DNA from: Oxobacter pfennigii
Lineage (GTDB): Bacteria > Bacillota > Clostridia > Clostridiales > Oxobacteraceae
NCBI RefSeq assembly: GCF_001317355.1
Contig: NZ_LKET01000026.1
Coordinates: 62,001-126,000 of the forward strand
Length of the DNA stretch: 64,000 nucleotides
Reading direction: 5' to 3'
Shown: one piece after another, positions 1 to 11,769 of the stretch
Layout of the letters: every line of letters begins with the position of its first letter
Position numbering within the stretch: the stretch's first letter is position 1
Program-made: the position numbers and the translations under genes
The notes under the pieces: model-generated
The model's input: the letters and a program-made list of their open reading frames with translations, nothing else
Databases searched by the model: none
Told to the model about the DNA's origin: nothing

Positions 1-2
1 TT

Positions 3-500
3 TTTGAAGATATTGCAAAACAAAATATCACCGGCAGTTTAAAAAGCTCGGAATTAGGTACTGCAGCCTATCTTTCCTCCGAATATTATTACAGAATGGG
101 AAGACTCAGCAAAGCTTTGGAAATGCTCTCCCTCCCGGATAAAACAAACATCTGGCCCTGGGACATAAAATATCAGTATATACATTCTTTGAGCTTAAGC
201 GAAAGAGGGGAATATACAGAGCTTTTAGAAGAGTTAACAAAGCTTTATCAGAATAAAGATTTTATTTTACTCACAGGATATGCGGAAAGCGAAATAGAAG
301 CTTTGACAGAAATACTAAATAAACAGGAAATGGAAAGTAAAGCAGCTGAGGAATTAAAAATTCCTGAAGTCACGCCTGTGCCAACAGACGAAAAAACAGA
401 CAATGCAATTCATATCAGATACTGGTTTATCATAATTCCGCTTTGCATTATAATAATAGTTTTGTTATGGATAATATATATTAAACTGAAAAAAAGGTAA
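3..500 (+). CDS. C-terminal part of a membrane-anchored, TPR-like protein (5' truncated)
   Basis: The reading frame is open from the left edge of the window, so the true start lies upstream and only the last 165 codons are seen. The visible part begins with helical segments that resemble a tetratricopeptide solenoid (YYYRMGRLSKALEML and similar helix pairs). A Pro/Thr/Glu-rich linker follows, then one hydrophobic helix (WFIIIPLCIIIIVLLWIIY) and a short basic tail. This suggests a soluble domain tethered by a C-terminal membrane anchor. I do not recognise the family. It is convergent with hppA and shares a hairpin terminator with it. An internal ATG at 96 has no convincing ribosome binding site. 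Confidence 0.6.
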   Translation, partial: FEDIAKQNITGSLKSSELGTAAYLSSEYYYRMGRLSKALEMLSLPDKTNIWPWDIKYQYIHSLSLSERGEYTELLEELTKLYQNKDFILLTGYAESEIEALTEILNKQEMESKAAEELKIPEVTPVPTDEKTDNAIHIRYWFIIIPLCIIIIVLLWIIYIKLKKR

Positions 501-507
501 AACAAAA

Positions 508-525
508 GGAGCGGATAACCGCTCC
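508..525. terminator. Bidirectional hairpin terminator
   Basis: GGAGCGG and CCGCTCC flank a 4-nt ATAA loop. The hairpin sits between two convergent genes with A/T tracts on both sides, so it can end both the upstream plus-strand gene and hppA. Confidence 0.75.
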
Positions 526-532
526 TATTATT

Positions 533-2566
533 TTACTTCAATATATTAAGTAGTAAACCGCCGTATTTTAAGAATACAGGTGCAAATACCAATGAAACAA
601 TTGTCATAAGCTTTATCAATATATTCATTGAAGGACCTGATGTATCCTTGAAGGGGTCACCTACTGTATCACCTATAACTGCTGCCTGGTGAGTAGGGCT
701 TCCTTTACCGCCATGAGCTCCTGTTTCGATGTATTTCTTGGCATTATCCCAGGCACCGCCTGAATTGGACATCTGTATAGCCATGAGAACGCCCGTTACA
801 ACTGCTCCAGCTATAAGTCCGCCCAAAGCTGCCGGTCCTAAGAGTATCCCAACTACCAAAGGTATAACAACTGCAAGAACTCCGGGAAGCACCATTTCTT
901 TAAGCGCGGCTCCTGTTGAAATGTCTACGCATTTTCTGTAGTCAGGCTTGCCTGTTCCTTCCATAATTCCGGGGATTTCTTTAAACTGACGCCTTACTTC
1001 TTCTATCATCTGGTTTGCGGCTTTACCAACAGCTTCCATTGTCATTGCTCCGAATAGGAATGGAAGCATACCGCCAAGAAGAACGCCCACAAGTACCATG
1101 GGAGTCAATAAATCTATTGTTGTAAGCTGTACAGCCTGTGAATATGATGCAAACAATGCAAGGGCTGTCAATGCTGCTGAACCTATTGCAAAACCTTTTC
1201 CTATAGCTGCTGTTGTATTACCTACTGAGTCAAGCTTATCTGTAACTTCTCTTACCGAATGAGGAAGTCCTGACATTTCAGCTATACCGCCGGCGTTATC
1301 TGCAATGGGACCGTATGCGTCAACTGCAACTGTAAGACCGGTTGTGGAGAGCATACCAACTGCAGCAAGCGCAATACCATATAATCCTTTTGCTATTTCC
1401 TGAGCATTTTCTGTCCCGCCTGTTATGTAGAAAGATAAAAGAATTGCAATTGCAATAAACAATATAGGCATCATTGTTGAATACATTCCTACTGCAAGAC
1501 CGCTTATAATAGTTGTGGCAGGCCCTGTTTCAGATTGCTTGGCAATTTTTTTAACGTGTTTAAAATCAGCAGAAGTATATACTTCTGTTATCTGACCTAT
1601 AAGTGTACCAACTATAAGGCCTGAAGCTACTGCAAAGAAGGGTTTTAAATCCCCTGCAAATAAAACATAGCTTAATATTCCTGCTCCGGCCAGTACTATT
1701 ATGCTTCCGACATATGTACCGTTTTTTAATGCTTTGTGCGGATTTGCTTTCTCATCGCCTCTTACGAAGAGTGAACCTATGATTGATGCCACAATACCGA
1801 CAGCTGAAAGAAGCAATGTATAAAGCACGCCTTCTCCTGAAGCATAAACTACAGCCCCCAATGTGACTGCAGATATAATAGCACCGCAGTATGATTCAAA
1901 CAAGTCAGCGCCCATTCCGGCAACGTCACCGACGTTATCACCAACGTTATCGGCAATAACTGCAGGGTTTCTTGGATCATCTTCAGGAATTCCGGCTTCT
2001 ACCTTACCGACAAGGTCAGCTCCAACATCGGCAGCTTTAGTAAATATACCGCCGCCAACACGGGCAAAAAGTGCTATGGAGCTTGCCCCTAGCCCAAAGC
2101 CTGTAACTATGCTGGCATCTTTAAATATCAAATAAAATAAACCTACTCCTAAAAGTCCGAGCCCTGCAACTGACATTCCCATAACGGCACCGCCGGAAAA
2201 AGCAATTTCCAATGCCTTATTCTGCCCGTGCTGTGCTGCATTTGCAGTTCTTACATTTGCTTTAGTAGCAACCTGCATCCCGAAGTATCCGGCGCCTATT
2301 GAAAAAACAGCCCCGGCTAAAAAAGCTAATGCAGTATATACATTTATAAGAAGACCTACAACTATAATTACTACAACTATAAATACAGCCAGCGTCTTAT
2401 ACTCTCTGGTTAAAAAAGCCATTGCCCCTTCATGAATATAACCTGCTATTTCTTTCATACGGTCATTACCGGCTTCTGCTTTGCTTATCTTTGATGCAAG
2501 AAATGCAGCAAATAATAAACCTAATATTCCCGCAACGGGAGCAAGGATCAGTAAATTGTTATCCAT
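533..2566 (-). CDS. hppA: K+-dependent membrane-bound pyrophosphatase (ion-pumping)
   Basis: This 677-residue polytopic protein hydrolyses pyrophosphate and pumps H+ or Na+ across the cytoplasmic membrane. The family's catalytic signatures are clear: the [11 protein letters not shown] segment, the nearby [20 protein letters not shown] loop, and DNAGGIAEM followed by the C-terminal [15 protein letters not shown] motif. The [10 protein letters not shown] stretch has Ala and Gly where K+-independent enzymes have Lys and Thr, which marks the K+-dependent subclass. Many clostridial members of that subclass are Na+ pumps, but the ion cannot be fixed by eye. The start has an AAGGAGG-type site 10 nt upstream. 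It lies 29 nt downstream of secG, at the end of the glycolytic cluster. Confidence 0.97.
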   Translation of the reverse strand: MDNNLLILAPVAGILGLLFAAFLASKISKAEAGNDRMKEIAGYIHEGAMAFLTREYKTLAVFIVVVIIVVGLLINVYTALAFLAGAVFSIGAGYFGMQVATKANVRTANAAQHGQNKALEIAFSGGAVMGMSVAGLGLLGVGLFYLIFKDASIVTGFGLGASSIALFARVGGGIFTKAADVGADLVGKVEAGIPEDDPRNPAVIADNVGDNVGDVAGMGADLFESYCGAIISAVTLGAVVYASGEGVLYTLLLSAVGIVASIIGSLFVRGDEKANPHKALKNGTYVGSIIVLAGAGILSYVLFAGDLKPFFAVASGLIVGTLIGQITEVYTSADFKHVKKIAKQSETGPATTIISGLAVGMYSTMMPILFIAIAILLSFYITGGTENAQEIAKGLYGIALAAVGMLSTTGLTVAVDAYGPIADNAGGIAEMSGLPHSVREVTDKLDSVGNTTAAIGKGFAIGSAALTALALFASYSQAVQLTTIDLLTPMVLVGVLLGGMLPFLFGAMTMEAVGKAANQMIEEVRRQFKEIPGIMEGTGKPDYRKCVDISTGAALKEMVLPGVLAVVIPLVVGILLGPAALGGLIAGAVVTGVLMAIQMSNSGGAWDNAKKYIETGAHGGKGSPTHQAAVIGDTVGDPFKDTSGPSMNILIKLMTIVSLVFAPVFLKYGGLLLNILK

Positions 2567-2595
2567 TTATACCATGGCCTCCTTAATTTATTGAA

Positions 2596-2832
2596 TTATT
2601 TGCCTCCTAGTACAACCAGTGCAATAGAAGTTATGATGAAAAGAACCATAAAAGCTGCGGTAGCTTTAGCAAGTTTTCCTTCATAGCTCCTGCCTTTATT
2701 CTTTCCGAAAAATGTCTCGGCTCCACCCTGCACAATACCTGCAATTCCTTGAACTTTACTGGACTGTAAAAGTATAACAGCCATTAATACAAGGCAGGTA
2801 ATGATGTGGAGTATGGTAAACAATGTCAGCAT
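2596..2832 (-). CDS. secG: Preprotein translocase subunit SecG
   Basis: This is a 78-residue protein with two hydrophobic helices (residues about 3-22 and 55-75). The loop between them carries the family pattern LLQSSKVQGI...GGAETFFGKNKGRS. SecG is the small accessory subunit of the SecYEG channel in the cytoplasmic membrane. The length is normal and a GGAGGGTGACAC site precedes the ATG. Its place after eno in a glycolytic cluster is common in Firmicutes. Confidence 0.95.
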   Translation of the reverse strand: MLTLFTILHIITCLVLMAVILLQSSKVQGIAGIVQGGAETFFGKNKGRSYEGKLAKATAAFMVLFIITSIALVVLGGK

Positions 2833-2995
2833 GTGTCACCCTCCTTTAAGTTTAGAAAATTATAATCGATAAATTCCATAACTAAAATTTTACCATAGGC
2901 TTTAATAAAACACAATATAAACGCAGTAGGTTGTAGTTGTCCTTTTATGCTATTTTTTTGTATTTTTCCTCTATTATATCCATAAATATGCTATA

Positions 2996-4303
<1,308 letters not shown>

Positions 4304-4363
4304 TCAAAATACCTTATATCTCTTTCATGCAATTTTATTTTAAACAAATATGCCATAAAAAGC

Positions 4364-4393
4364 AAAATATAGTGCTTATAAGCACTATATTTT
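4364..4393 (-). terminator. Perfect palindrome between gpmI and eno
   Basis: A 30-bp perfect inverted repeat built around AGTGCTTATAAGCACT lies 33 nt after the gpmI stop. On the minus strand it is followed by a T-rich stretch (TTTTGCTTTTTAT). It is probably a partial terminator or an mRNA-stabilising hairpin that sets the ratio of eno to the upstream genes. Confidence 0.6.
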
Positions 4394-4425
4394 AGTATAT
4401 ACATTATTGCAATTATTAATTAAAA

Positions 4426-5955
4426 TTATATTATAAGATTTTGTCCTGTCATCTCTTCAGGCACAGGAATATCCATCATAGCTAAAAGAGTAGGGGCAAT
4501 ATCTGAGAGCTTTCCGCCTTCAAGAAGCTTTACATTTCCCTCGCCTATAATTATAAATGGAACAGGGTTTGTAGAGTGGGCTGTCTGCTTTTCTCCCGTA
4601 ACATGATCTATCATATCTTCTACATTACCGTGGTCCGCCGTAATAATGATTGAACCTCCGACTTTCAGAACCTCATCAACAACTCTTCCAACACAGCTGT
4701 CCACTGCTTCCACTGCCTTAATTCCCGCATCAAGCATCCCCGTATGTCCTACCATATCAGGATTTGCATAATTAACTATAATGACATCGTATTTCTTAGA
4801 TTTTATATTTTCAATCAGTACATCTGTTACTTCATATACGCTCATTTCAGGCTTCATATCATAAGTAGGCACTTTAGGGGAAGGAATTAAAATCCTGTCC
4901 TCGCCTTCATAGGGCGGTTCAATTCCCCCGTTGAAGAAAAATGTTACATGGGCATATTTTTCGGTCTCGGCAATTCTTAATTGCTTCAAGCCCAATTTGC
5001 TTAAATATTCTCCTAAAGTATTTGCATAGCTCTCGGGCTTATAAGCAACTTCAACATTTTCCAATGTTTCGTCATATTGAGTCATGGTTACAAAATAAGT
5101 TTTGAAGTATTCCCTTTCAAAACCGGAAAAGTTAACATCAGCAATTGCTCTGGTCAGTTCTCTGGCCCTGTCCGGCCTGAAATTAAAGAATATCACCGAA
5201 TCATTTTCTCCGATAACTGCCCTGGGCTCCCCATTTTCGGAAATAACATATGGTAATACAAACTCATCTGTCTTATTGTCTTTATAAGAAATATCTATGG
5301 CTTCCACTGCCGATTCTGCGGCTTCGCCCTGTCCCTTTACCAGAGCATTATAGGCTAAATTTACCCTTTCCCATCTTTTATCCCTGTCCATTGCATAGTA
5401 GCGTCCCGATATGGTGGCAATCTTGCCTACTCCTGTTTCCTCCATATATTTCTCAAGATCTATTATAAAATCTCTTGCACTTTTAGGGGCTACATCCCTG
5501 CCGTCTAAAAAGCAGTGCACGTAAACATCCTTAAGCCCGTTATCTTTTGAAAGCTTAATAAGTGCTTTTATATGGTCTATATGGCTGTGGACTCCGCCGT
5601 CAGATAAAAGCCCTATTAAATGAAGCTTTGTCCCTTTATACAATGCATTTTTAACGGCATTTAAAAATGCTTGATTTTTTAAAAACCCGCCGGTCTTTAT
5701 TTCCATATTGATTCTGCTTAATTCCTGATATATGACTCTTCCTGCACCGATATTCAAGTGCCCTACTTCAGAATTTCCCATTTGTTCTTCCGGAAGTCCT
5801 ACATTTAATCCACTGGCACTTATTACAGTATGGGGATAATTTTTCAGTATATTATCCATATTAGGTATCTTTGCATTTAATATGGCATTTCCTTCTTTTA
5901 TATTGCTAAGACCCCATCCATCCAAAATCATCAATAAGCATAGTTTCTTCTTCAT
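4426..5955 (-). CDS. gpmI: 2,3-bisphosphoglycerate-independent phosphoglycerate mutase
   Basis: This 509-residue enzyme interconverts 3- and 2-phosphoglycerate through a phosphoserine intermediate and uses two Mn2+ ions. The N terminus has LMILDGWG, and the phosphorylated Ser lies in QMGNSEVGHLNIGAGR. HSHIDH, FLDGRD, RYYAMDRDKRW and FNFRPDRARELTRA are substrate-binding motifs. Metal ligands lie in NYANPDMVGHTG and ITADHGNVEDM. Full length; a GGGGG-type site precedes the ATG. It is the fifth gene of the cggR-gap-pgk-tpiA cluster, 12 nt after tpiA. Confidence 0.98.
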   Translation of the reverse strand: MKKKLCLLMILDGWGLSNIKEGNAILNAKIPNMDNILKNYPHTVISASGLNVGLPEEQMGNSEVGHLNIGAGRVIYQELSRINMEIKTGGFLKNQAFLNAVKNALYKGTKLHLIGLLSDGGVHSHIDHIKALIKLSKDNGLKDVYVHCFLDGRDVAPKSARDFIIDLEKYMEETGVGKIATISGRYYAMDRDKRWERVNLAYNALVKGQGEAAESAVEAIDISYKDNKTDEFVLPYVISENGEPRAVIGENDSVIFFNFRPDRARELTRAIADVNFSGFEREYFKTYFVTMTQYDETLENVEVAYKPESYANTLGEYLSKLGLKQLRIAETEKYAHVTFFFNGGIEPPYEGEDRILIPSPKVPTYDMKPEMSVYEVTDVLIENIKSKKYDVIIVNYANPDMVGHTGMLDAGIKAVEAVDSCVGRVVDEVLKVGGSIIITADHGNVEDMIDHVTGEKQTAHSTNPVPFIIIGEGNVKLLEGGKLSDIAPTLLAMMDIPVPEEMTGQNLII

Positions 5956-5967
5956 TAAATATCCCCC

Positions 5968-6714
5968 TTAGAAGTTAACGATTGCTGCAAATTCATCAAC
6001 CTTTAAACTTGCTCCTCCTACAAGGGCACCGTCAATATCGCTCTGTGCCATCTGTTCTTTTATAGTTGAGGGCTTTACGCTGCCGCCGTATTGAATCCTC
6101 ATCTTTTCAGCTGATTCCTTCCCATACATTTGGGCAACTTTATCCCTGATATATTTTATGACGCTATTTGCATCCTGTGCTGTGGCGGTTTTCCCCGTGC
6201 CAATGGCCCAAATGGGCTCATAGGCTACTATAAGCTCTTCTATCTGCTCGGATGTAAGATTAGCAAGTCCTTTTTTAATCTGGTTTCCGATAATTTCAAA
6301 GGTGCTGTTACTTTCCCTCTCGTTTAAGGTTTCTCCGACACAGACAATAGGTATAAGGCCATGTTTATATGCCGCCAGCACTTTTTTGTTTACCATGTCG
6401 TCGGTTTCGGCAAAATACTGCCTTCGCTCAGAGTGTCCTATGATTACATATTTTACTCCTAAATGTTTTAACATCACAGGAGATATTTCACCGGTATAGG
6501 CACCCTGATCTTCAAAATGCATATTTTGTGCTCCAACATCTATATTGGTACCCTTAAGCTCCTGTACAACTGCTGCAAGGCTTAAAAAGGTCGGACAGAC
6601 CACTACCTGGCATTTTGCCTTTGAAACTTCGTCTTTAAGCCCCTTTACAAGTTCCAATGATTCCTCAAGAGTTTTATGCATTTTCCAGTTACCTGCAATT
6701 ATCGGCGTTCTCAT
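5968..6714 (-). CDS. tpiA: Triosephosphate isomerase
   Basis: This 248-residue TIM-barrel enzyme interconverts dihydroxyacetone phosphate and glyceraldehyde 3-phosphate. The catalytic Lys is in GNWKMHKT, the His in [12 protein letters not shown], and the Glu in [16 protein letters not shown], followed by the phosphate-binding YGGSVKP loop. It begins 2 nt after the pgk stop codon and its GAGGAGG site lies inside the end of pgk, which indicates translational coupling. Confidence 0.98.
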   Translation of the reverse strand: MRTPIIAGNWKMHKTLEESLELVKGLKDEVSKAKCQVVVCPTFLSLAAVVQELKGTNIDVGAQNMHFEDQGAYTGEISPVMLKHLGVKYVIIGHSERRQYFAETDDMVNKKVLAAYKHGLIPIVCVGETLNERESNSTFEIIGNQIKKGLANLTSEQIEELIVAYEPIWAIGTGKTATAQDANSVIKYIRDKVAQMYGKESAEKMRIQYGGSVKPSTIKEQMAQSDIDGALVGGASLKVDEFAAIVNF

Positions 6715-6716
6715 AT

Positions 6717-7910
6717 CTATACCTCCTCTAAAACGGCAATGCCGGGAAGTTCCAATCCCTCTAAAAATTCCAGGGAAGCTCCTCCGCCTGTTGAAATGTG
6801 AGTCATTTTATCTGCATATCCCAATTGTTCAACAGCGGCAGCAGAATCTCCTCCGCCTATTATCGTTGTGCCTGAAACCCTGCTCAATGCTTCGGCAATG
6901 GCTTTTGTGCCAACAGCAAAGGCGGGCATTTCAAAGACTCCCATGGGTCCGTTCCATACAACGGTTTTTGCATCCTTTATTTCCTGCTTAAACAATTCCA
7001 CCGTCCTTGGACCGATATCAAGTCCCATATAATCTTCCGGTATTTTATCTATATCAACTACTCTATGCTCCGCATCGGCTTTGAATTCTGAAGCTGCAAC
7101 AGTGTCAACTGGAAGGAGAAGTTTTACACCCTTTGCTTTTGCCTTTTCAAGCATTTCTTTTGCATAATCCATCTTTTCAGCCTCTAAAAGAGACTTCCCT
7201 ATTTCTCCGCCGGAGGCTTTCACAAAGGTATATGCCATTCCTCCGCCTATAACTATTTTATCGACCTTTTCTAAAAGGTTGTTGATAACTCCTATTTTAT
7301 CCGAAACCTTTGCTCCACCTAATATGGCAACAAAAGGCCTGTCGGGATTATCCAAAGCCTTTCCCATTACGGCTATTTCCTTCTCAATTAAAAATCCTGC
7401 AACTGCCGGCAAAAAATCAGCGATACCTGCTGTGGATGCATGAGCTCTGTGGGCAGTTCCAAAGGCATCGTTTACGAATATATCTCCCAAACCAGCTAAT
7501 TTTCTTGCAAATTCCTTATCGTTCTTGGTTTCGCCTTTTACAAATCTGACATTTTCAAGGAGCAGTACTTGCCCTTCTTTAAGCTCTTGTGATAGCTTTT
7601 TGGCATTTTCGCCTGCAACGTCACCGTCTTCGGCAAAACTGACCTTAAGGTTTAAAAGCTCAGATAACCTTTGGGCAACGGGCTTTAATGAATATTTTTT
7701 TTCATATCCCTCTCCCTTAGGCCTTCCTAGATGGGACATAAGTATAATCATGGCGCCGCTATTAATCAAATATTTAATTGTGGGAAGAGCTGCCCTTATG
7801 CGTATGTCGTCGGTTATTGCCCCTTCACTGTCCTGGGGTACATTAAAATCGCATCTTACAAGTACTCTCTTACCTTTTGTGGTTACATCCTTCAGGGTCT
7901 TTTTATTCAT
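6717..7910 (-). CDS. pgk: Phosphoglycerate kinase
   Basis: This 397-residue enzyme transfers phosphate from 1,3-bisphosphoglycerate to ADP. Visible motifs are [42 protein letters not shown] and the C-terminal nucleotide-binding [10 protein letters not shown] and [13 protein letters not shown]. Full length; the start is preceded by GAGTGAAATG-type spacing. It lies 78 nt after gap and directly before tpiA. Confidence 0.98.
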   Translation of the reverse strand: MNKKTLKDVTTKGKRVLVRCDFNVPQDSEGAITDDIRIRAALPTIKYLINSGAMIILMSHLGRPKGEGYEKKYSLKPVAQRLSELLNLKVSFAEDGDVAGENAKKLSQELKEGQVLLLENVRFVKGETKNDKEFARKLAGLGDIFVNDAFGTAHRAHASTAGIADFLPAVAGFLIEKEIAVMGKALDNPDRPFVAILGGAKVSDKIGVINNLLEKVDKIVIGGGMAYTFVKASGGEIGKSLLEAEKMDYAKEMLEKAKAKGVKLLLPVDTVAASEFKADAEHRVVDIDKIPEDYMGLDIGPRTVELFKQEIKDAKTVVWNGPMGVFEMPAFAVGTKAIAEALSRVSGTTIIGGGDSAAAVEQLGYADKMTHISTGGGASLEFLEGLELPGIAVLEEV

Positions 7911-7988
7911 TCATTTCACTCCTCAACATATTCTTTAAAAGAGTGCAACGACTGCATAAAAAATGCAGCCGTTTCATTTTTTTCTCTA

Positions 7989-9002
<1,014 letters not shown>

Positions 9003-9062
9003 TTATCCCTCCTGATAATTACCACTATTTATTATTTGTAAAAGCTTATAAAGTTTGCATAT

Positions 9063-10094
9063 TTATTTTCTATGTATCAATTTAACTATTTCCTTGGCAG
9101 CACCTTCATCTGTTACAAGGATGCAATTCTTGTTAAAACTCTTTGCTGCTGATATAGCTATGGCTTTACCGGAACCTCCGGCTATTGCCACTATATTATC
9201 TATATTTTTTACATTTTCAAAGTTTAAACCTATGGTAGAAGCCTTGCCGACTATATTTCCATCCTTATCGAAGTAATACCCGAAGGCTTCACCCACAGCA
9301 CCCTTTTCTGTGAGCTCTTCAAACTCTTTGTCACTTAAACCCCGCCTTTTCGCCATCTCATCTGTTCTTCCTATTCCGTGTATCAGCAAGTTCGCATTTT
9401 GAATGCTTTCTATTATGTCTTTTATGGAAGGCTCATTTATGATGGTTTCAAAGGTCGCTTTGCTCATTACATCAGGCACATGAAGAAGCTTATATCCTGC
9501 ACCCAATTTTTCTGCCAGTCTTTGAGCCAATGTGCTTGCCTGGATTTCAACCAGCCTTCCCATACCTCCTCTGGCAGGAACCACCAATAAATTTGATTTA
9601 TTCATACCTTGAGGCATGCCTTTTACAAGCTCATTTACTGAGGTGCCGCCAGTTACGGCTATAATATCATTATCCTTTATTATTCCTTTAACATATAATG
9701 CTCCGGCACGCCCCATTTCCTTTATTACATCTTTATCTTCATCAGCATTTCCCGGCACCACTATTACCTTTTTAAAGCCTAAACCTGATTTTATTGTATC
9801 CTCAATAAAGCTTAAACCTTTTATTTCACGGATGAAATCCTTAAGAGAATCAATTATTTCTTCTCCCTCATTTGTCACTGTCATACCGGATTGGTCTATA
9901 ATCACCAGGCCCTGACCTTTTAAAAAATTAACTTCTGCCCTGACAATCCTCTCTCCCGTTCCGGTTAAATCTGCCAGAGTTCTTCTCCCTAAAGGCTGAT
10001 TAAAGTATATTGTCCTTAGGATAGTATATCTTTTTTCAAGCAATTCTATTATTTCCGGGACGATTTTTTGCTGTATTGAAATCAGGTTCTTCAA
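9063..10094 (-). CDS. cggR: Central glycolytic genes regulator CggR (SorC family)
   Basis: This 343-residue repressor has an N-terminal winged helix-turn-helix (about residues 30-70, GRRTLADLTGTGERIVRAEV). A SorC-type sugar-phosphate-binding domain follows (VVPGNADEDKD..., AVTGGTSVNEL, IHGIGRTDEMA, AIAGGSGKA). In Bacillus, CggR represses gap-pgk-tpi-pgm-eno until fructose 1,6-bisphosphate binds. The start is a TTG with GGTGA upstream. A 19-bp tandem duplication covers that start region, and paired TGGGACAAAA repeats lie in the promoter. Confidence 0.95.
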   Translation of the reverse strand: MKNLISIQQKIVPEIIELLEKRYTILRTIYFNQPLGRRTLADLTGTGERIVRAEVNFLKGQGLVIIDQSGMTVTNEGEEIIDSLKDFIREIKGLSFIEDTIKSGLGFKKVIVVPGNADEDKDVIKEMGRAGALYVKGIIKDNDIIAVTGGTSVNELVKGMPQGMNKSNLLVVPARGGMGRLVEIQASTLAQRLAEKLGAGYKLLHVPDVMSKATFETIINEPSIKDIIESIQNANLLIHGIGRTDEMAKRRGLSDKEFEELTEKGAVGEAFGYYFDKDGNIVGKASTIGLNFENVKNIDNIVAIAGGSGKAIAISAAKSFNKNCILVTDEGAAKEIVKLIHRK

Positions 10095-10124
10095 AATTTT
10101 TCACCTTCTTCAAAATTTTTCACC
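10087..10124. repeat. Perfect 19-bp tandem duplication over the cggR start
   Basis: TTCTTCAAAATTTTTCACC occurs twice head to tail (10087-10105 and 10106-10124). On the minus strand each copy holds GGTGA plus a TTG, so the ribosome binding site and start codon of cggR are duplicated. Nineteen bases is not a multiple of three, so the upstream TTG reads another frame and stops after about 26 codons. Confidence 0.9.
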
Positions 10125-10136
10125 ACCGCGGACCTT

Positions 10137-10201
10137 TTTTGTCCCATAACTTTAATTTTGTCCCACTTAATTTATAAAAAATACCCTTAAAAGCAGGGCA
10201 A
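10137..10201 (-). promoter_or_regulatory. cggR-operon promoter with paired operator repeats
   Basis: On the minus strand there is a -35-like TTGCCC (10196-10201) and a -10-like TTATAA/TATAAA (10171-10177), spaced 18-19 bp. Two direct repeats TGGGACAAAA follow (10156-10165 and 10137-10146), 19 bp apart, over and after the likely start point. GGGAC half-sites at about 20-bp spacing are the published layout of the Bacillus CggR operator. The binding claim is inference. Confidence 0.7.
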
Positions 10202-10269
10202 AAAATTTTATCATCGTAAATAATATTAGCACTGCATAAATATATTTTCAATACATTTATGCAGGTGTC

Positions 10270-11625
10270 TTAAAATCTCTTTCTTTTGCCTGCAGGAGGT
10301 ATATTCATTTCTTCTCTGTATTTAGCTACAGTACGCCTTTTTATATTTATCCTTTGGTTATTCAAAATATCCGTTATTTTCTGATCTGACAGAGGTCTTC
10401 TCTCATTTTCTTTTTCAATTATTTGCTTTATTACTTTTTTTATGGTTTCTGAAGATATGTTATCCTCACCAACGTCTATACCTCTTGTAAAGAAAAATTT
10501 AAGGCCGTAGAGCCCCCTTGGTGTCTGCACATACTTTCCGCTTATAGCCCTGCTTACGGTAGATTCGTGCATTTTTATGTCTTCGGCAACATCTTTTAGT
10601 GTAAGGGGCTTCAAATAATTTAATCCATTGTCTAAAAAGTCCTTCTGAAAGGAAACTATGGAGCTTACCACATTATAAATAGTATTTTTTCTCTGTTCCA
10701 GGCTTTTTATAAGCCATGCTGCTGCATCCATTTTTTTCTTTATGAAATCCTGTGCCTTACTCTCATTATCTTCCATTAAAAGAATACTTTTATAATAGCT
10801 GTTTATGGTAAGAGCAGGTATCATCCTGTCATTTACCGAGATCATGTATTTGCCATCCATCTTTTCCACAACTACATCGGGTATTATATATCTTATATGT
10901 CCAAAGCTTTCAAAACCTCTTCCGGGTTTTGGCTCCAGACTTTTTATAATGTCTCCGATTTTTTGGGCTTCCTTTAAAGTAATTGACAGTTCTTTAGCTA
11001 TAAAGTTATATCTGTTATTGCCTATATCCTCCAAATAATTATTTATGACCTTTTCAAGCAAGTAATCCAGCATGTTCATTTCCCTAAGCTGTAAAATCAA
11101 GCACTCCGTTATGCTTCTAGCCCCTACTCCGACAGGATCAAAGCCTTGTATTATTTTTATTAGGCCTTCAATTTTTTCATTTTTAATATTAAAATGTTTT
11201 GCAATATCCGAAGCATCCGCTCTTAAATATCCGCTGCCGTCTATATTATCTATAATGTATTCCCCAATTTGTACATCCTCGTTATTTCTTACAGCAAGGT
11301 GAAGCTGAAACATTAAATGCTCCCTCAATGTGGTCACACTAGGGATGAAATTAATGGGTGATAAGCTTTCATCATTTTCATGATAATTTTCATAGTAATC
11401 ATAATTTTCAATGGTTTTTATATATTCTTTCCAGTCAATTTTAGGCTCGTCTATAGGCTTTTCATCAGGTAATGATTCCAGCACCGGATTGTCTTCCAAC
11501 TGTTCCTGAATATATTCGTTAAGTTCAAGAGAAGGCATTTGAAGAAGTTTTATTGCCATCTGAAGCTGCTGGGTCATAACAAGCTTTTGAGTTTGCCGCA
11601 TGGATAAATCAAAATTCATCTTCAT
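10270..11625 (-). CDS. rpoN: RNA polymerase sigma-54 factor
   Basis: This 451-residue factor directs RNA polymerase to -24/-12 promoters that need an AAA+ activator. Region I is Gln/Leu-rich (SMRQTQKLVMTQQLQMAIKL). A core-binding domain and helix-turn-helix follow (TLKDVAEDIKMHESTVSRAI), and the C-terminal RpoN box reads RRTVAKYREE. I chose the ATG at 11625, which has GAGGAGGG 6 nt upstream; a longer frame from 11655 lacks a site. A motif identical to the cggR operator lies just downstream of its -10 box. The neighbourhood of cggR is usual in clostridia. No clear -24/-12 promoter was seen in the window. Confidence 0.97.
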   Translation of the reverse strand: MKMNFDLSMRQTQKLVMTQQLQMAIKLLQMPSLELNEYIQEQLEDNPVLESLPDEKPIDEPKIDWKEYIKTIENYDYYENYHENDESLSPINFIPSVTTLREHLMFQLHLAVRNNEDVQIGEYIIDNIDGSGYLRADASDIAKHFNIKNEKIEGLIKIIQGFDPVGVGARSITECLILQLREMNMLDYLLEKVINNYLEDIGNNRYNFIAKELSITLKEAQKIGDIIKSLEPKPGRGFESFGHIRYIIPDVVVEKMDGKYMISVNDRMIPALTINSYYKSILLMEDNESKAQDFIKKKMDAAAWLIKSLEQRKNTIYNVVSSIVSFQKDFLDNGLNYLKPLTLKDVAEDIKMHESTVSRAISGKYVQTPRGLYGLKFFFTRGIDVGEDNISSETIKKVIKQIIEKENERRPLSDQKITDILNNQRINIKRRTVAKYREEMNIPPAGKRKRF

Positions 11626-11688
11626 AGCTATCCCTCCTCTAAGGTTAAGGGACACATCTCATTTTTGAGTCCATGCATATATACGTTC

Positions 11689-11719
11689 TTTGTCCCATAA
11701 CTTCTATTTCATTATAACA
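11689..11719 (-). promoter_or_regulatory. rpoN promoter with CggR-like operator
   Basis: A TGTTATAAT extended -10 box (11711-11719) is followed 8 bp later by the 15-mer TTTGTCCCATAACTT (11689-11703, plus-strand spelling). The same 15-mer occurs at 10138-10152 in front of cggR. The position, over the expected start point, would suit repression. No good -35 box is visible. Confidence 0.6.
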
Positions 11720-11769
11720 CAAAAGGGAAGGATTAAAGGCGTGGTTAATTGTGAGCATGAATATTCTTT

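Noticed and set aside
1863-2135. Plus-strand ORFs opposite hppA and the glycolytic genes
   Set aside because: They are low-complexity Ala/Pro/Ser-rich shadows of well-conserved minus-strand genes.
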